NCBI RefSeq assembly: GCF_042453785.1
Contig: NC_091661.1
Location: 28,449,501-28,513,500, forward strand
From: Malus domestica
Taxonomy: Eukaryota > Streptophyta > Magnoliopsida > Rosales > Rosaceae
Direction of reading: 5' to 3'
DNA: 64,000 bases
The notes beneath the pieces are model-generated. The model did no database searches, was not told the DNA's origin, and saw only the letters and a program-made list of their open reading frames with translations. This document shows, one piece after another, positions 23,039 to 33,783 of this stretch. Each line of letters opens with the position of its first letter. The stretch's first letter is position 1. Both the position numbers and the translations under genes were made by a program.

Positions 23039-25307
23039 CTAACTAGAAGACTTAATTGTTTCAGTAACTTTCTGGATCCGGTCTATAACTACAGGAACAT
23101 CCTCTGGAGTCAAAGTAGTAAAACAACATCTGAACCATCCTGGTTCTATGCAATGGCAGGCTGAACCAGGAGTCACATTGATCTTGGCAATGTTCAACAG
23201 CTTATCCCATAACTCGAGTTCCCCCTTCTCACCATAAGAGCGAATTAATCCACTCATATCAGCCCAACAGTATAAACCAGCACTGCTCTTTGCACACTTG
23301 ATTCCTAATTGTTGTAAACCAGCCACAAATAAATCGTACAAATCTTTTATCCGCTTTTTGTTGATCTGTAGGTATTCCTGAATGAATCTTGTATCTGAGA
23401 GCATTGAAATAATAAGCCGCTGGGTCAGAGAAGAAATGGGAGAAAATCTTGTTAACTTTTTAGCTGCTGCCAACACACTCTCATTATATGAATATAAAAC
23501 CCCAACCCTGAATCCCGGAATAGATAAGTCTTTCGATAGACCATATATTATGTGAACCCTGCTCTTCTCAAAATCTTCTGAGTCAACAATTTCTGCCATG
23601 CTCACGAACTCCTCACTTCCATACATAGACCCGGCAAATATTTCATCAGAGATGATATGGATGTTCTTCTCTTGGGCAAAGTCTAGAAGACTGCACAGCA
23701 TTTCCCTTGAAAGCAAATTACCCACAGGATTTGAAGGGTTAGATATGAGAACTCCCTGCACTTTTACTCCTCGTTTTCTAGCTTGACTGTATGCTTGATC
23801 GAGAACAGTTATATTCAAAGTGAAGTTGTCAGTGCTGCGACAGTGAACGGGAATCAGCTCCACTCCTGTTCGCCATCTCATATCCCTGTCAAAACTGCAA
23901 GAGTGTTTTTCTAATTAACTGCCGCAGAAGATTTGTGCTAACAATTATGATATCTGCATTGACTAGGAAAATGGGTTCTAGGTTGTAGCAATACTGAGTT
24001 TCAACAAGAGAATGACAAATATTACCCGGGATAATAAGGTGTAGGAACGAGAAATGCATTTCCATGGTCTGCTAAACAGAAGCTTAATATCTCAACTGCA
24101 GGGGTTGCACCAGATGTTAACACTATTTGCGATGGGTCAAATGACACTGATCTTCCCATGATCTGAGACATGAAACTCGCCATAGCCTGCAAATCCAGAA
24201 AGAAGATTTTTGTTATCTTTTACATAAAATTTAACAACATAAGCAATCCAACACAGTTGCACTTCTTTTCAAAATCATAGAATTGAATCAAATCTCCTAA
24301 CATATTCTTCAAATTCAGAACCTAGAAATGACCAAGGGCGACCCCAAGGCAACAAGGCCCCCTACTTTGTGAGTGGCTGGGGGAGTGGAACGGTTAGCCT
24401 TGCTTTGCAAAGAGGCTGTTTCCACGACTCGAACCCGTGACCTTTCAGTCACAAAGGAGCAACCTTTCCGTTGCACCAAGGCTCGCCCTCAGAACCTAGA
24501 AATGATTATAGCCACAAATATTGACAGGCCACATGCTTCACTCTCAAGAATCAACATGATAAAAGAACGATCGGCTACGAAAATTCAAAGCAATGTAGCA
24601 TAGCACATTACAAATTACACAACAAAAACTACATCAAAGGAGCGATTATAAAGTATTAAAGTACCATCTCAGTAAAGTATCCAGCAATGTTTTAGAGATT
24701 AGAAACATCATACCACTTTCAGCTCAGTCATTCCATCAAACGGCTGGTACGCTGCAATCCCAATTATGCTCAAATCACCACCGTCCGTTCCCACCATCGA
24801 TTTCATCAGATTCTCCGAAACCCATTTCTCAATCAAATCCAAACACAGCTGCAACCACACCCAGAAAATTAAAAAGTCGAACTCTATATAAACTCTACTC
24901 CGAAAACATAAATTACACAAAACCCAACAAAATCTCACCCTGTTCTCGGACAATCCAAGTTGAATAACCCCATCCGGATTATCCACCCTATCGTACGGGT
25001 CCTCCGAAGCCCTATCCAACCCGATATAGTACGGCGAGTCATTGGGCTTCGCAACCCAGCTCGCCCGGGAGGACATCCGGACCCGGCCCATGGACCCACG
25101 GGTGGACAAGCTGGACCGCGACAGCGTTCTGGGGAGCTCCGCCAGGTTGGAGGAGGACTGGGAGGGGGAAGGTGGATCGGGTTTGGAGGGTCGGCGTCGT
25201 TTTAGGTAGAGCTGGAGGCAGTAATAGAGAGCACATGGGATTAGAGAGCCGAGGATGAGGCCGCCTCTGCCTTGGACGACGCCTTGGAGTGGCACAATCA
25301 GTCTCAT
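23039..25307 (-). CDS. ACS10/ACS12-like PLP-dependent aminotransferase
   Basis: Four exons on the minus strand: 24939-25307, 24714-24848, 24026-24186 and 23039-23894, totalling 1521 nt (506 residues). All junctions are GT-AG and in frame. The start at 25307 gives [16 protein letters not shown], followed by a hydrophobic segment (about residues 15-32) and a basic stretch, as in Arabidopsis ACS10/ACS12. There is no ATG further upstream in this frame. The class I/II aminotransferase fold includes the PLP lysine in [15 protein letters not shown] and the NPSNPVG loop. ACS10 and ACS12 resemble ACC synthase but are reported to have aminotransferase activity instead, so I would not call this an ethylene-forming enzyme. 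A SINE lies in intron 2. Exons 1 and 2 are duplicated at 53.9-54.5 kb. Confidence 0.93.
24336..24490 (-). mobile_element. tRNA-derived SINE in intron 2 of the aminotransferase gene
   Basis: On the minus strand it begins GGGCGAGCCTTGGTGCAAC, then CCTTTGTGACTGAAAGGTCA, a box B GGTTCGAGTCGTGG and a tail ending GGGGTCGCCC. It is flanked by a perfect 15 bp target duplication AGAACCTAGAAATGA (24317-24331 and 24491-24505), so the insertion is well preserved and relatively young. Confidence 0.9.
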
Positions 25308-25805
25308 CGCGGTGACTCCGGTGGGCTTGTTTCGGGTTGGGTCGGAGTCGGTTTGGCCGGTCCAGGTCTCGAGCTGCAGTGGGAGGGTTTCGGGTTGGCC
25401 GTTGGTTGGCGTGGAGGGATTGAGTGAGATTCGAGAGCCCTGCGAGGGAAGTGTGTGTTTTGCAGTTTCGCTTCCAGAAACTTTTGGTCTGGTTATGATT
25501 GGCACCTGCCAGTTTCCATCTTTGCATCTTTTGTTGGTGCCGTGCAAACACCATCGTCGTATAATAACAAAAAGAACGAAATTTCATTCTTTTTGGGGCT
25601 AAAGATGTAATTTTGAATCAAATGTTTTTCTTATCATATTTGTAACCGTTGTCTAATAAAGACGAGATATATATGTGTGTGGACCCTACTTCTATTAAGG
25701 AGATTGAGAAATTTTTTAATGTGCTTAAAACAATAGTTGTAACATATGTCCTGATACAAATACTAGATACTATTTCGTGTTTCAAGCCCATTGAAAACTC
25801 TCTCA

Positions 25806-26155
25806 TATCACATTGTTAATAAGCTTTTTAATTCGAATTTTTCTTTCTCACGGTATCGATAATATACCAACTTGTAATGAATCCACTCATATATATATAT
25901 ATGTGTGTATCTTCCCAAGTATACCAGCACTCCATAAATCATTGAACATTGAATCAGAACAAGTGGATTACACATGTCAATGGTTGAGACAAATGCTGAC
26001 TCATCACATCACTTTTGTGTTTGTGTGCATCTTCCCAAGTATACCAGCACTCCATAAATTATTGAACTTTGAATCAGAACAAGTCTGCAATATGATGGAT
26101 TACACATGTCAATAGTTGAGACAAACGCTGACTCATCACATCACTTTCATAGATC
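25806..26155 (+). promoter_or_regulatory. NLR-type promoter blocks in tandem (copy A, upstream of the relic)
   Basis: A block of about 120 bp with CTTCCCAAGTATACCAGC, a GAATCAGAACAAG phrase and CTGACTCATCACATCACTTT occurs twice in tandem. Related sequence lies upstream of NLR1, NLR2, NLR3 and relic B. The shared phrases mark the conserved promoter of this NLR family, here left in front of a dead gene. Confidence 0.6.
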
Positions 26156-26371
26156 GGAGGCAGATTGTCTGCCCTCATATGCTTTTCTAATTTCCTCATC
26201 TTTTATGCGGTCATGATTAAGTCACGTCAATATTTTATATTGATTTTTTTTATAAAGATAATAAGACAAACAACAATAAGAATATAAAATGTTGACGTGA
26301 CTTAACCGTGACCGCACAAATAGGAAGAAATGGAAATAACATCCAAACAGAAGGGCAGAGAATCTACCTCC
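26156..26371. mobile_element. Palindromic Mutator-like MITE, copy 2
   Basis: Same family as 7202-7420. It starts GGAGGCAGATTGTCTGCCC and ends with CTACCTCC, and is flanked by a 9 bp target duplication, TCATAGATC at the left and TCATAGATT at the right. The copy at 59488 sits at the equivalent place in segment B, so this is one insertion older than the duplication. Confidence 0.85.
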
Positions 26372-26389
26372 TCATAGATTCGGTCTCCT

Positions 26390-26990
26390 TGCAATCTAGA
26401 AAGCCATCTGCAACCTAAGCAGAAATATTGCACCACAATTTATTCGTGCTCTCTGTTGATAGGGCGTTTAGAGCAGTTGCCAAGTTGGATTTCAAACACC
26501 TCGTCAGGATAACAATTTTTTGGTCAAGGTTGAGAGATTCCCCATTAAAAGCCCTTCAAAATCTACCTAATCTGTTGGAGCTAGTTTTGAAAATCAATGC
26601 ATATGATGGTGTGCAGCTGCATCTTGAGGAATGAGGATTTCAGAAGCTGAGGCATCTGGAACTCAGGGACATGGAGGGACTAAATTCATTGATCATGGAC
26701 AATGGGGTTATGCCTCTTCTCCAAGAGTTTCACATTGGACCTTCCCCACAACTGAAGGAGGTGCTCTTGTTTTCGTTGACATGCCAAAGGAGTTTGCACG
26801 ACATATGGATCCAAATAATGGACTATAATATTGTATTGTTGAACATATACAAGATGTCCGCTTTAGTTACAAGTTCGGACCAAGATGGGGGTATATATGA
26901 AACTCACGCCCTACGTGATTCCAACTTTTCTTTTTGGTAGAAGATTCCAACTTGTGAAACCAAGCACGGGAATGAGATGGTCTCTTTTTG
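26390..26990 (+). pseudogene. NLR relic A: 5' leader fused to the last LRRs by deletion
   Basis: NLR 5' leader sequence (TCCTTGCAATCTAGAAAG, then CTGCAACCTAAGCAGAAATA) is joined at about 26430 directly to the LRR end of an NLR (CACCACAATTTATTCGTGC). That region corresponds to NLR2 from about 45610 onward. About 2.3 kb of CC, NB-ARC and early LRR sequence is missing. The remaining frame is broken: TGA follows LHLEE at about 26632, and shifts follow. Sequence past the stop also matches the NLR2 3' flank. It cannot make a receptor. It is closer to NLR2 than to NLR1 or NLR3. Confidence 0.85.
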
Positions 26991-27734
26991 TACAGTTTTT
27001 GGTTAGAGAGGTTAAGGAGTTGTTAAGAATTGGTTGTTAGCTCTGGTATCCTAGTTTCTCTTGCAGGTTGACTGGGAGTGGCTCTTTCTCTTCTGTTTTC
27101 TTTGTGTCGTCGAGTCTAGTGATCTTTCTAGCATTTTCCTTATAAACTGGTTTTTTTTTATAAAAATTGAAAATAAAAAGGTATCTTCTTCTCAAATTCA
27201 GAATGTTCAAATGACCTAATAAAATTTCATTGAACTTTAGGCGAATAAATCAAGTTTTTACCAGAGATGAGTGTTAATCTACAATGGCTATTTTATTCAA
27301 AAAGTTTTTTAGTAGTTTAAAATCATCAAACTAACTTTTTATTTGAATGTGTTAAAATTGGTTACCAGCAGGTAATGGATTCTTAACGTGTTAACTTGAA
27401 ATTCATTATTTTCGTATCATTTCGAGTTAAGTTAACAGATCGTATAAGAAATTATCAGATCTAACATTTAAAAGGAAGATTTGAAAGGCTTGATGAACGT
27501 TGGCAGGCCTACCAAATATAAAATGGTTTTGTTTGTTTGTTAATTTATAAAAACTTAAAAAGAGAGTTGGGTAGGTATTGTATTGACGCAAAGCCAGAGG
27601 CAACCTTGCTGGTTTGGTCTCACTTGTTGACCTCTATTGCTGCAACATAGCAATTTTCCTGCTCAGCTGTAAAAGAACTATGTCACTATATTGCAAAGGT
27701 GTAAAGTCTTTTATTTTTTACATACCACCTCTCC
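26991..27734. other. Spacer between NLR relic A and NLR1
   Basis: The first part matches the NLR2 3' flank (GGTTGTTAGCTCTGGTATCC). The rest is AT-rich and shared with 60350-61020 in segment B. About 145 bp here (about 27602-27746) are absent from segment B. No gene. Confidence 0.6.
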
Positions 27735-28194
27735 AATCACATTGTTAACCACCTTTTTAATTCGAGTTTTTCTTTCTTACTGTACCAATAAGATCGAATT
27801 AATCCGCTCGTATATCATCCCAACTCCACGGTATATAATATAGCAGCACTCCTAAAATTATTGAAAAGATGTGTGATATTTATACACCCCTTTTTACTTC
27901 TAACACACGCTTTTAATTTTCGGCCATCGGATTGGATGAATTGAAGAAGATCAAATGACAGAAATCAACAAAAGATGTGTAAGAAGTAAAAAATGATGTG
28001 TGGATAGCACACCCCTGTTGAAAATTGAATCAGAACAAGTCCGCAATATGATATGATGGATTACCTAACCAGAAATATTCCACACAGAAGTCGTCTGCAA
28101 CCTAACCAGAAATATTCCACAAGGAAGTATTCATATAGAGATTTTTCTCAATCAATTATAGATACTTTTTCTGCCAGAAAAGGCAGGATACAAA
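27735..28194 (+). promoter_or_regulatory. Promoter and 5' leader of NLR1
   Basis: Includes ATCACATTGTTAA, the AATTCGAGTTTTTCTTTCTT phrase, a TATA-like GGTATATAATATAGCA near 27829 and the leader CTAACCAGAAATATTCCACA, all shared with the other NLR loci. A 149 bp MITE interrupts it. A short duplication of the CAACCTAACCAGAAATATTC phrase occurs in the leader. Confidence 0.6.
27868..28016. mobile_element. hAT-like MITE (149 bp) in the NLR1 promoter
   Basis: Starts GATGTGTGATATTTATACAC and ends GTGTGGATAGCACACCCCT. It is flanked by an 8 bp near-duplication, ATTGAAAA at the left and GTTGAAAA at the right. Segment B lacks it and shows the empty site (ATTATTGAAAATTGAATC), so it inserted after the duplication. 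A related element of the same length lies upstream of NLR2. Confidence 0.85.
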
Positions 28195-31006
28195 ATGGCA
28201 GAATCAGTTGTATGCTTTGTGATCGATAAGTTAATTTCACTACTCATCACCACAGAAGCGAAACTTTCAAGAGACGTGCGTGCTGAAGTTGGTTTTCTCA
28301 GAGATGAGCTTGAAAGCATCCGATCATTCCTCAAGGATGCAGACGCAGCAGCAGCAGCAGCAGCAGAAGGAGACATGGTGACTGACAGTGCCAAAACTTG
28401 GGTCAAACAAGTAAGGGAAGCAGCTTTTTACATTGAAGATGTCATCGATGAGTATTTGCTTCGTGTCACAAGGCACCATCAAGACCGCGGATTCGTTCGC
28501 TTTGTCCACAAAGTTGTTTGGTTTCTGAAGAAAATGAAACCACAGGATGAGATAGCCTCAAAAATAGAGGGCATGAGAGCATTGGTTAGTGAAATCAAGG
28601 CTAGACATGAAAGATATGGACTTGGTTCAATTGATCAGCAAGGTCAAAGCAGTGAAGAAATTGTTGTTTCGTGGCATGACCCTCGAGTGGCTTCCCTTTT
28701 CATCGAGGAAGCTGAAGTTGTTGGTGTGGAATCTGCCAGAGATGAGCTGATTAGTTGGTTGGTAGGAAAAGCATCAAGAGGCGAATACCGTGAAGTAATA
28801 TCAGTGGTTGGCATGGGAGGACTTGGTAAGACCACTCTCGCCAAGAAAGTCTATGACAACCAAAAGGTGATCGAACACTTCGATTGCCATGCTTGGATTA
28901 CAGTGTCTCAGACGTACAAGGTGGAGGATCTTCTGAGGCAGATGGTAATGCAATTCTACAAGGCCAGGAAGGAATATACCCCGGAGAGAAAAAGAATCTT
29001 TAATTAGAAAATCAAGAGAATTACTGCAGCAAAAGAGGTACATGATTGTGTTTGATGATGTATGGAAAGTAGATTTTTAGGAGGCGATAGAACATGCTTT
29101 ACCGGATAATAAAGGCGGAAGAATAGTGATCACCACGAGGATTAAAGATGTTGCTGATTTTTGCAAAAAGTCTTCTTATGTTCATGTTTACCGTTTGCAA
29201 CCTCTGCCTCCAAACAAGGCATGGGAATTGTTTTGTAGAAGGGCGTTTCAATATGAATTGGAGGTGAACTGCCCTGCAGATTTGAAAGATTTGTCTCTTG
29301 AATTCGTTAGAAAGTGCGAAGGATTGCCTTTGGCAATTGTTTCCATAGGTGGTCTGCTGTCAACAAAAGTTAAAGTTGTGTCTGAATGGCAGAAGTTATA
29401 CGATAGCTTAAGTTCAGAGTTAGAAAGCAATCCCCACCTTACAAGCCTCACAAGAATTCTATCCTTCAGCTATCATCATCTACCGTATCACCTCAAATCA
29501 TGTGTCTTATACTTTGGCATCTTTCCCGAGGACCACTCAATTAGTTGCGTGAGACTAGCTCGGTTGTGGATCGCTGAAGGCTTTGTGAAACCGAAGAGAG
29601 GCAAGACACTAGAAGAGGTTGCAGAGGAATACTTGACTGAACTGATACATAGAAGCCTAGTGCAAGTGTCACAGGTTTGGATCGATGGGAAAGCTAGAAG
29701 CTGTCGAGTCCATGATCTGATGCGCGAAGTGCTCCTTAGAAAAGCGGTGGATTCAAATTTCTGTCATGTGTTATCAGAAAATGAGTCAACATTAAAGCCA
29801 ATAACTCGACGCCTCTTGATAGACAGCACGCCCCATGGTGCCTTGGGAATAATTGAACAATCTCGCATTCGTTCTTTATTTACTTTCAACCAAGAACAAT
29901 GGCCCGAGTCTTTTCTCAGTACACTGAGTGGAAACTTTAAACTTATGAAAATATTGGATTTTGCAGATGCTCCCCTGAATCATCTTCCGAAGTATGTGGG
30001 GGATTTGTATCTCTTGAAGTACTTAAGCCTAAGGAATACAAAGGTGAAGTTGCTTCCAGAGTCCATATGTAATCTGCAAAACTTAGAAACCCTGGATTTA
30101 AAACAGTCTCTGGTATATGAAATACCAGCCAAGATCAATAAGCTTCTAAGGTTGCGACATCTTTTGGCCCATTATACTGACTCCAGCATAGATTTCAGCA
30201 TGATCAGTTACGAACGAGGAGTGAAAATTCACGATGATATTGGATGCTTACAAGCTTTGCAAGAGTTATACCATGTGGAAACAAATCACGGCGGAATCAA
30301 CCTAATTAAAGCATTGGAAAAGTTGAGGCAACTGCGCAAGCTGGGCCTGAAAAACTTGAAACATGAATATGGACGAGCTCTATGTGCTTCCGTTGAAAAG
30401 ATGAACCACCTTGAATCTCTAGAAGTAAGCACAATAAATGAAGATGAAGTCCTCGACCTACAATCCATTTCAACTCCACCCAAATCTATTCGGTTTCTCT
30501 ACTTAAAGGGGCCTCTGGAGAAGTTGCCAAGTTGGATTCCAAAGCTTCAACAACTCGTCAAGTTACGAATTTTTTGGTCAAGGTTGACAAATGCCCCACT
30601 GAAAGCCCTTCAAAACCTTCCTAATTTGGTAGAGCTTGGGTTTTCATACAATGCATATGATGGTGTGCAACTGCATTTTGAGGGAGGCTTTAAGGAACTC
30701 AGGGTGTTGAAACTCAAGCACTTGCCCAGACTAAACTCATTGATCATAGACAATGGGGCTATGCCTCTTCTCCGAGAGCTACAAATTGGGCCTTCCCCAC
30801 AACTGAAGGAGGTGCCCTCTGGCATCCAGCACCTCAGAAATCTAAGCTTTCTTAGATTTGTTGACATGCCAAAAGAGTTCCGACGACATATGGATCCAAA
30901 TAATGGCCAACATTATTGGATTGTTGAACATGTTCTTTTTAGTTACAAGTTGGGACCAAGATGCGATGTATATGAAACTCACGCCCTGCGTGATTCCAAC
31001 CTGTGA
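28195..31006 (+). pseudogene. NLR1, CC-NB-LRR (RPM1-like) pseudogene
   Basis: Full-length relative of NLR2 and NLR3 broken at two places. Residues 1-265 carry the coiled-coil domain with IEDVIDEYL and the P-loop GMGGLGKTTLAKKVYD. At about 28986 a net 14 bp loss relative to NLR3 (the stretch encoding GIDTME) shifts the frame, giving a stop at 29007. Next, TGG of the kinase-2 region is TAG at 29078-29080. Downstream the frame stays open from about 29081 to 31006, with GLPL (CEGLPLAI), RNBS-D (CVLYFGIFPED), an MHD-like CRVHDLM and the LRRs. The open downstream half suggests the breaks are recent. An intact full-length protein cannot be made. Confidence 0.92.
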
Positions 31007-31781
31007 AAGCATATCTACTTGTGAGTTTTAATCCCAGAACACCCCATATAACTCGCAAGGCTTAAATGAAATCGCCAAATGTCATTGTTGACACGATCTC
31101 TGATATTCTTTAGTATTATCAACTGTTATAGATGTTTGCTTTGTATGAAAACAAAACATAAAAACTTCATTCATGTTTGTGAGGAGTTGATTGTATTTGA
31201 GCAGGCAACATTGATTATTTCTCACAACCAAGACAAGTGTTTGGCTAATTATTTCTCACACTATCTAATCAAATGAAGGGCTAGGAGTTTCAGTTTGAAT
31301 GTCGGTCCTAAATCATTTCTTTTGTTCCAGACATGTTTCTGAATTTGAAGCATTGAACTTTTGCTCAGCAAACAAGCATTGTACGTAAGATTTTTTTCGG
31401 TTGAAAGGCTTCATGGCAAGCCTACCACAGGTCTCCAAGGATAATCATAGGCAACTTGCGAGGTTGAATATCATTTGCAACCCAGCTAGCAGAAACAAAA
31501 GAGTCCCTTCTCTAGTACCAAGCTTAGCTAGAAGTCGAGGTTTTCGCCACACGAATTAATTACGTAAAATGAAACAAATTAAATCTGAATTATGCATGGT
31601 AAGTGATGGATGGCAGATTCAAATCAAAGAGAAGCAGTTATATATGTTAATGGAAGATCAGAGCAAAACGCATGGCTTAAACTTCATTGCTTTACATCTG
31701 CAACCTTATCAGAAAGAACACAAAAGTCTCTAAGCATACATATAGTGTGTTAAAACCTGATTGCATAAGTTAATGAAAAAG
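31007..31781. other. Downstream region of NLR1
   Basis: No gene recognised. A phrase CTGCAACCTTATCAGAAAG near 31700 resembles the NLR 5' leader and leads into the fragment at 31782. Confidence 0.5.
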
Positions 31782-31862
31782 TAGCAGAAGCAGTTGTATT
31801 CTTTGTGATTGATAAGTCTCTACTCATCTACTGTACAGAAGCAAAACTTCCAAGAGATGTAT
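31782..31862 (+). pseudogene. NLR N-terminal scrap
   Basis: About 80 bp resemble the first codons of the NLR family. AGCAGAAGCAGTTGTATTCT, then TTTGTGATTGATAAG, then ACAGAAGCAAAACTTCCAAG match the NLR1 start region (AVVFFVIDK-like, then TEAKL). The ATG is lost, and there is an internal deletion. The copia element starts 87 bp downstream. Confidence 0.7.
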
Positions 31863-31948
31863 GATAGAGATTTTAACACATGTTCAGGAACTGGTATAAA
31901 CAATTTACGAGTTTTTGGATTATTTAACTTAATTAACTCTAAGAATTA

Positions 31949-32181
31949 TATTGGAGCAGTTATGTTTTTATTTAATATATATGTGTGTGTGTATATATAT
32001 ATATATGATTTGTTTTATTAGAAACATTAAATATATATATATATATAATTGTCATTAGGAGCAATTTTTATTCGTAAATATATTGGAGACGTTGTCAATT
32101 ATGAGTCATTTCCACTCTTAATTATATAGGAGATGTGAGGAAGTTTTCTACTTCAACAAATTTGAAATGCCTTCTCTGAAT

Positions 32182-32228
<47 letters not shown>

Positions 32229-32861
32229 TATATATAGATATATCAATTATGAGTCATTTCCACTCTTAATTATATAGGAGACGTGAGGAAGTTTTCTACT
32301 TCAACAAATTTGAAATGCCTTATCTATATAGATATATATATATATATATATATAGATATATATCTATTCAGAGAAGGCATTTCAAATTTGTTGAGAGAGA
32401 TATAGATATATAGATATATATCTATATATATATATATCTATTCAGAGAAGGCATTTCAAATTTGTTGAGTGAGAGAGAGAGAGAGAGAATACTATAAGCT
32501 GATAAATAATTTTTGAAATTAAGTTTTGAGAGCAACATATTGAAATCTATTCAGAGAAGGCATTTCAAATTTGTTGAGAGAGAGAGGGGGAGAGAGAGAG
32601 AGAGAATACTATAAGCTGATAAATAATTTTTGAAATTAAGTTTTGAGAGCAACATATTGAAAGGGTGCAAGTTTGAAAGGTTCTGGGCTGTTTTATCCTG
32701 AGGACGACGTGGTGTTTGTGAACTTCTTGCACACTTTGGGTAGAGCCGCGAAACATCTTAAAGATAGCGACTTAGTCCGCAACTCATCCCAAGAATCATT
32801 CATTACTCAAGGGTTTTACATTTTCCGGGTAACTTCGTTCATTTCTATTTCAGTTTAAACA
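31949..32861 (+). repeat. Left LTR of the decayed copia element, rearranged
   Basis: Compared with the 735 bp right LTR, it carries repeated direct and inverted copies of CAACAAATTTGAAATGCC. Direct copies lie near 32155 and 32304, inverted ones near 32365, 32440 and 32546, separated by (TA)n tracts. It lacks the segment with GATGAAGATCACGTCCAC. Confidence 0.75.
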
Positions 32862-33783
32862 ATTTTAAGACGAATTCAATCTGCCATGCATTATAAGGAA
32901 AACTCTACTTCTCAAGCAAATCTTGTTGAAGAGCAATTGATTGCAATGATATCAGATATCAACCTAGTTGATGGATCAGAAGGGTGGTGGGTGGACATTG
33001 GCGCTTTTCGCCATGTTTGCTATGATCGATCCCTTTTCAATACCTATTCTGTGGCTGAGGGAAGAAAGGTGTTGTTGGGTGATTCGCACTCAACTGATGT
33101 TGCTGGTACTGGAGAGGTGGAGTTGAAATTCACCTCTGGAAAAACCATGATACTGAAAGATGTGATGCACGCTTCGGCGATAAGAAAGAATCTTGTCTCG
33201 GGCTTTCTTCTCAACAAGGCTGGATTCACTCAAACGTTTGGAGCAGATACGTATACTCTTACTAAAATGAGGTTTTTGTGGGAAAAGGGATATGCTACTG
33301 ATGGAATGTTTAAATTGAATATTGATAAAATGTCTGCTTCTGCTTACATGTTGTCTTCTTTTAATACTTGGTATGCTAGACTTTGTTATGTTAACAAACG
33401 CTTGGTTAAGAACATGAGTAACTTAGGCTTTTTACCCAACTTATCATTGAATGATTTTGAAAAATGTGAATACTGTAGTCAAGCTAAAATCACTAGAACT
33501 TCGCATAAATATGTCAATAGAGAATCTGAACCACTTGACTTAATTCATTCTGATATATGTGAATTTGATAGAGTGTTAACTAGAAATGGAAAACGTTATT
33601 TTATTACCTTTATTGATGATTGTTCAAATTACTGTTTTGTCTATCTTATAAAAAATAAAAGTGAAGTTATTGACATGTTCAAAACTTTCCTGATTGAAGT
33701 TGAAAATCATTTAATCGTAAGTTTAAAAGATTTTGTAGTGATAGAGGACAATATCATTTAATCATTTAATCGTAAGTTTAAAA

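Larger units (their letters stand above)
24573..31006. repeat. Segmental duplication, copy A
   Basis: This segment matches 53643 to the window end in the same order and orientation: aminotransferase exons 2 and 1, promoter-like tandem blocks, palindromic MITE, NLR relic, spacer, NLR. Homology starts abruptly inside aminotransferase intron 2 at GGCTACGAAAATTCAAAG, against GGCTGCGAAAATTCGAAG in copy B. The far boundary is beyond the window in B and lies at or after 31.0 kb in A. Confidence 0.9.

Noticed and set aside
24336-24490. Genuine tRNA gene (box A and box B present)
   Set aside because: The body, tail and 15 bp target duplication show a SINE. No cloverleaf with an anticodon stem is supported.
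25039-25587. 182-codon minus-strand frame starting MKFRSFCYY as the true aminotransferase N-terminus
   Set aside because: It is in a different frame from the aminotransferase exon. Only the frame with [16 protein letters not shown] matches the family and splices to exon 2.
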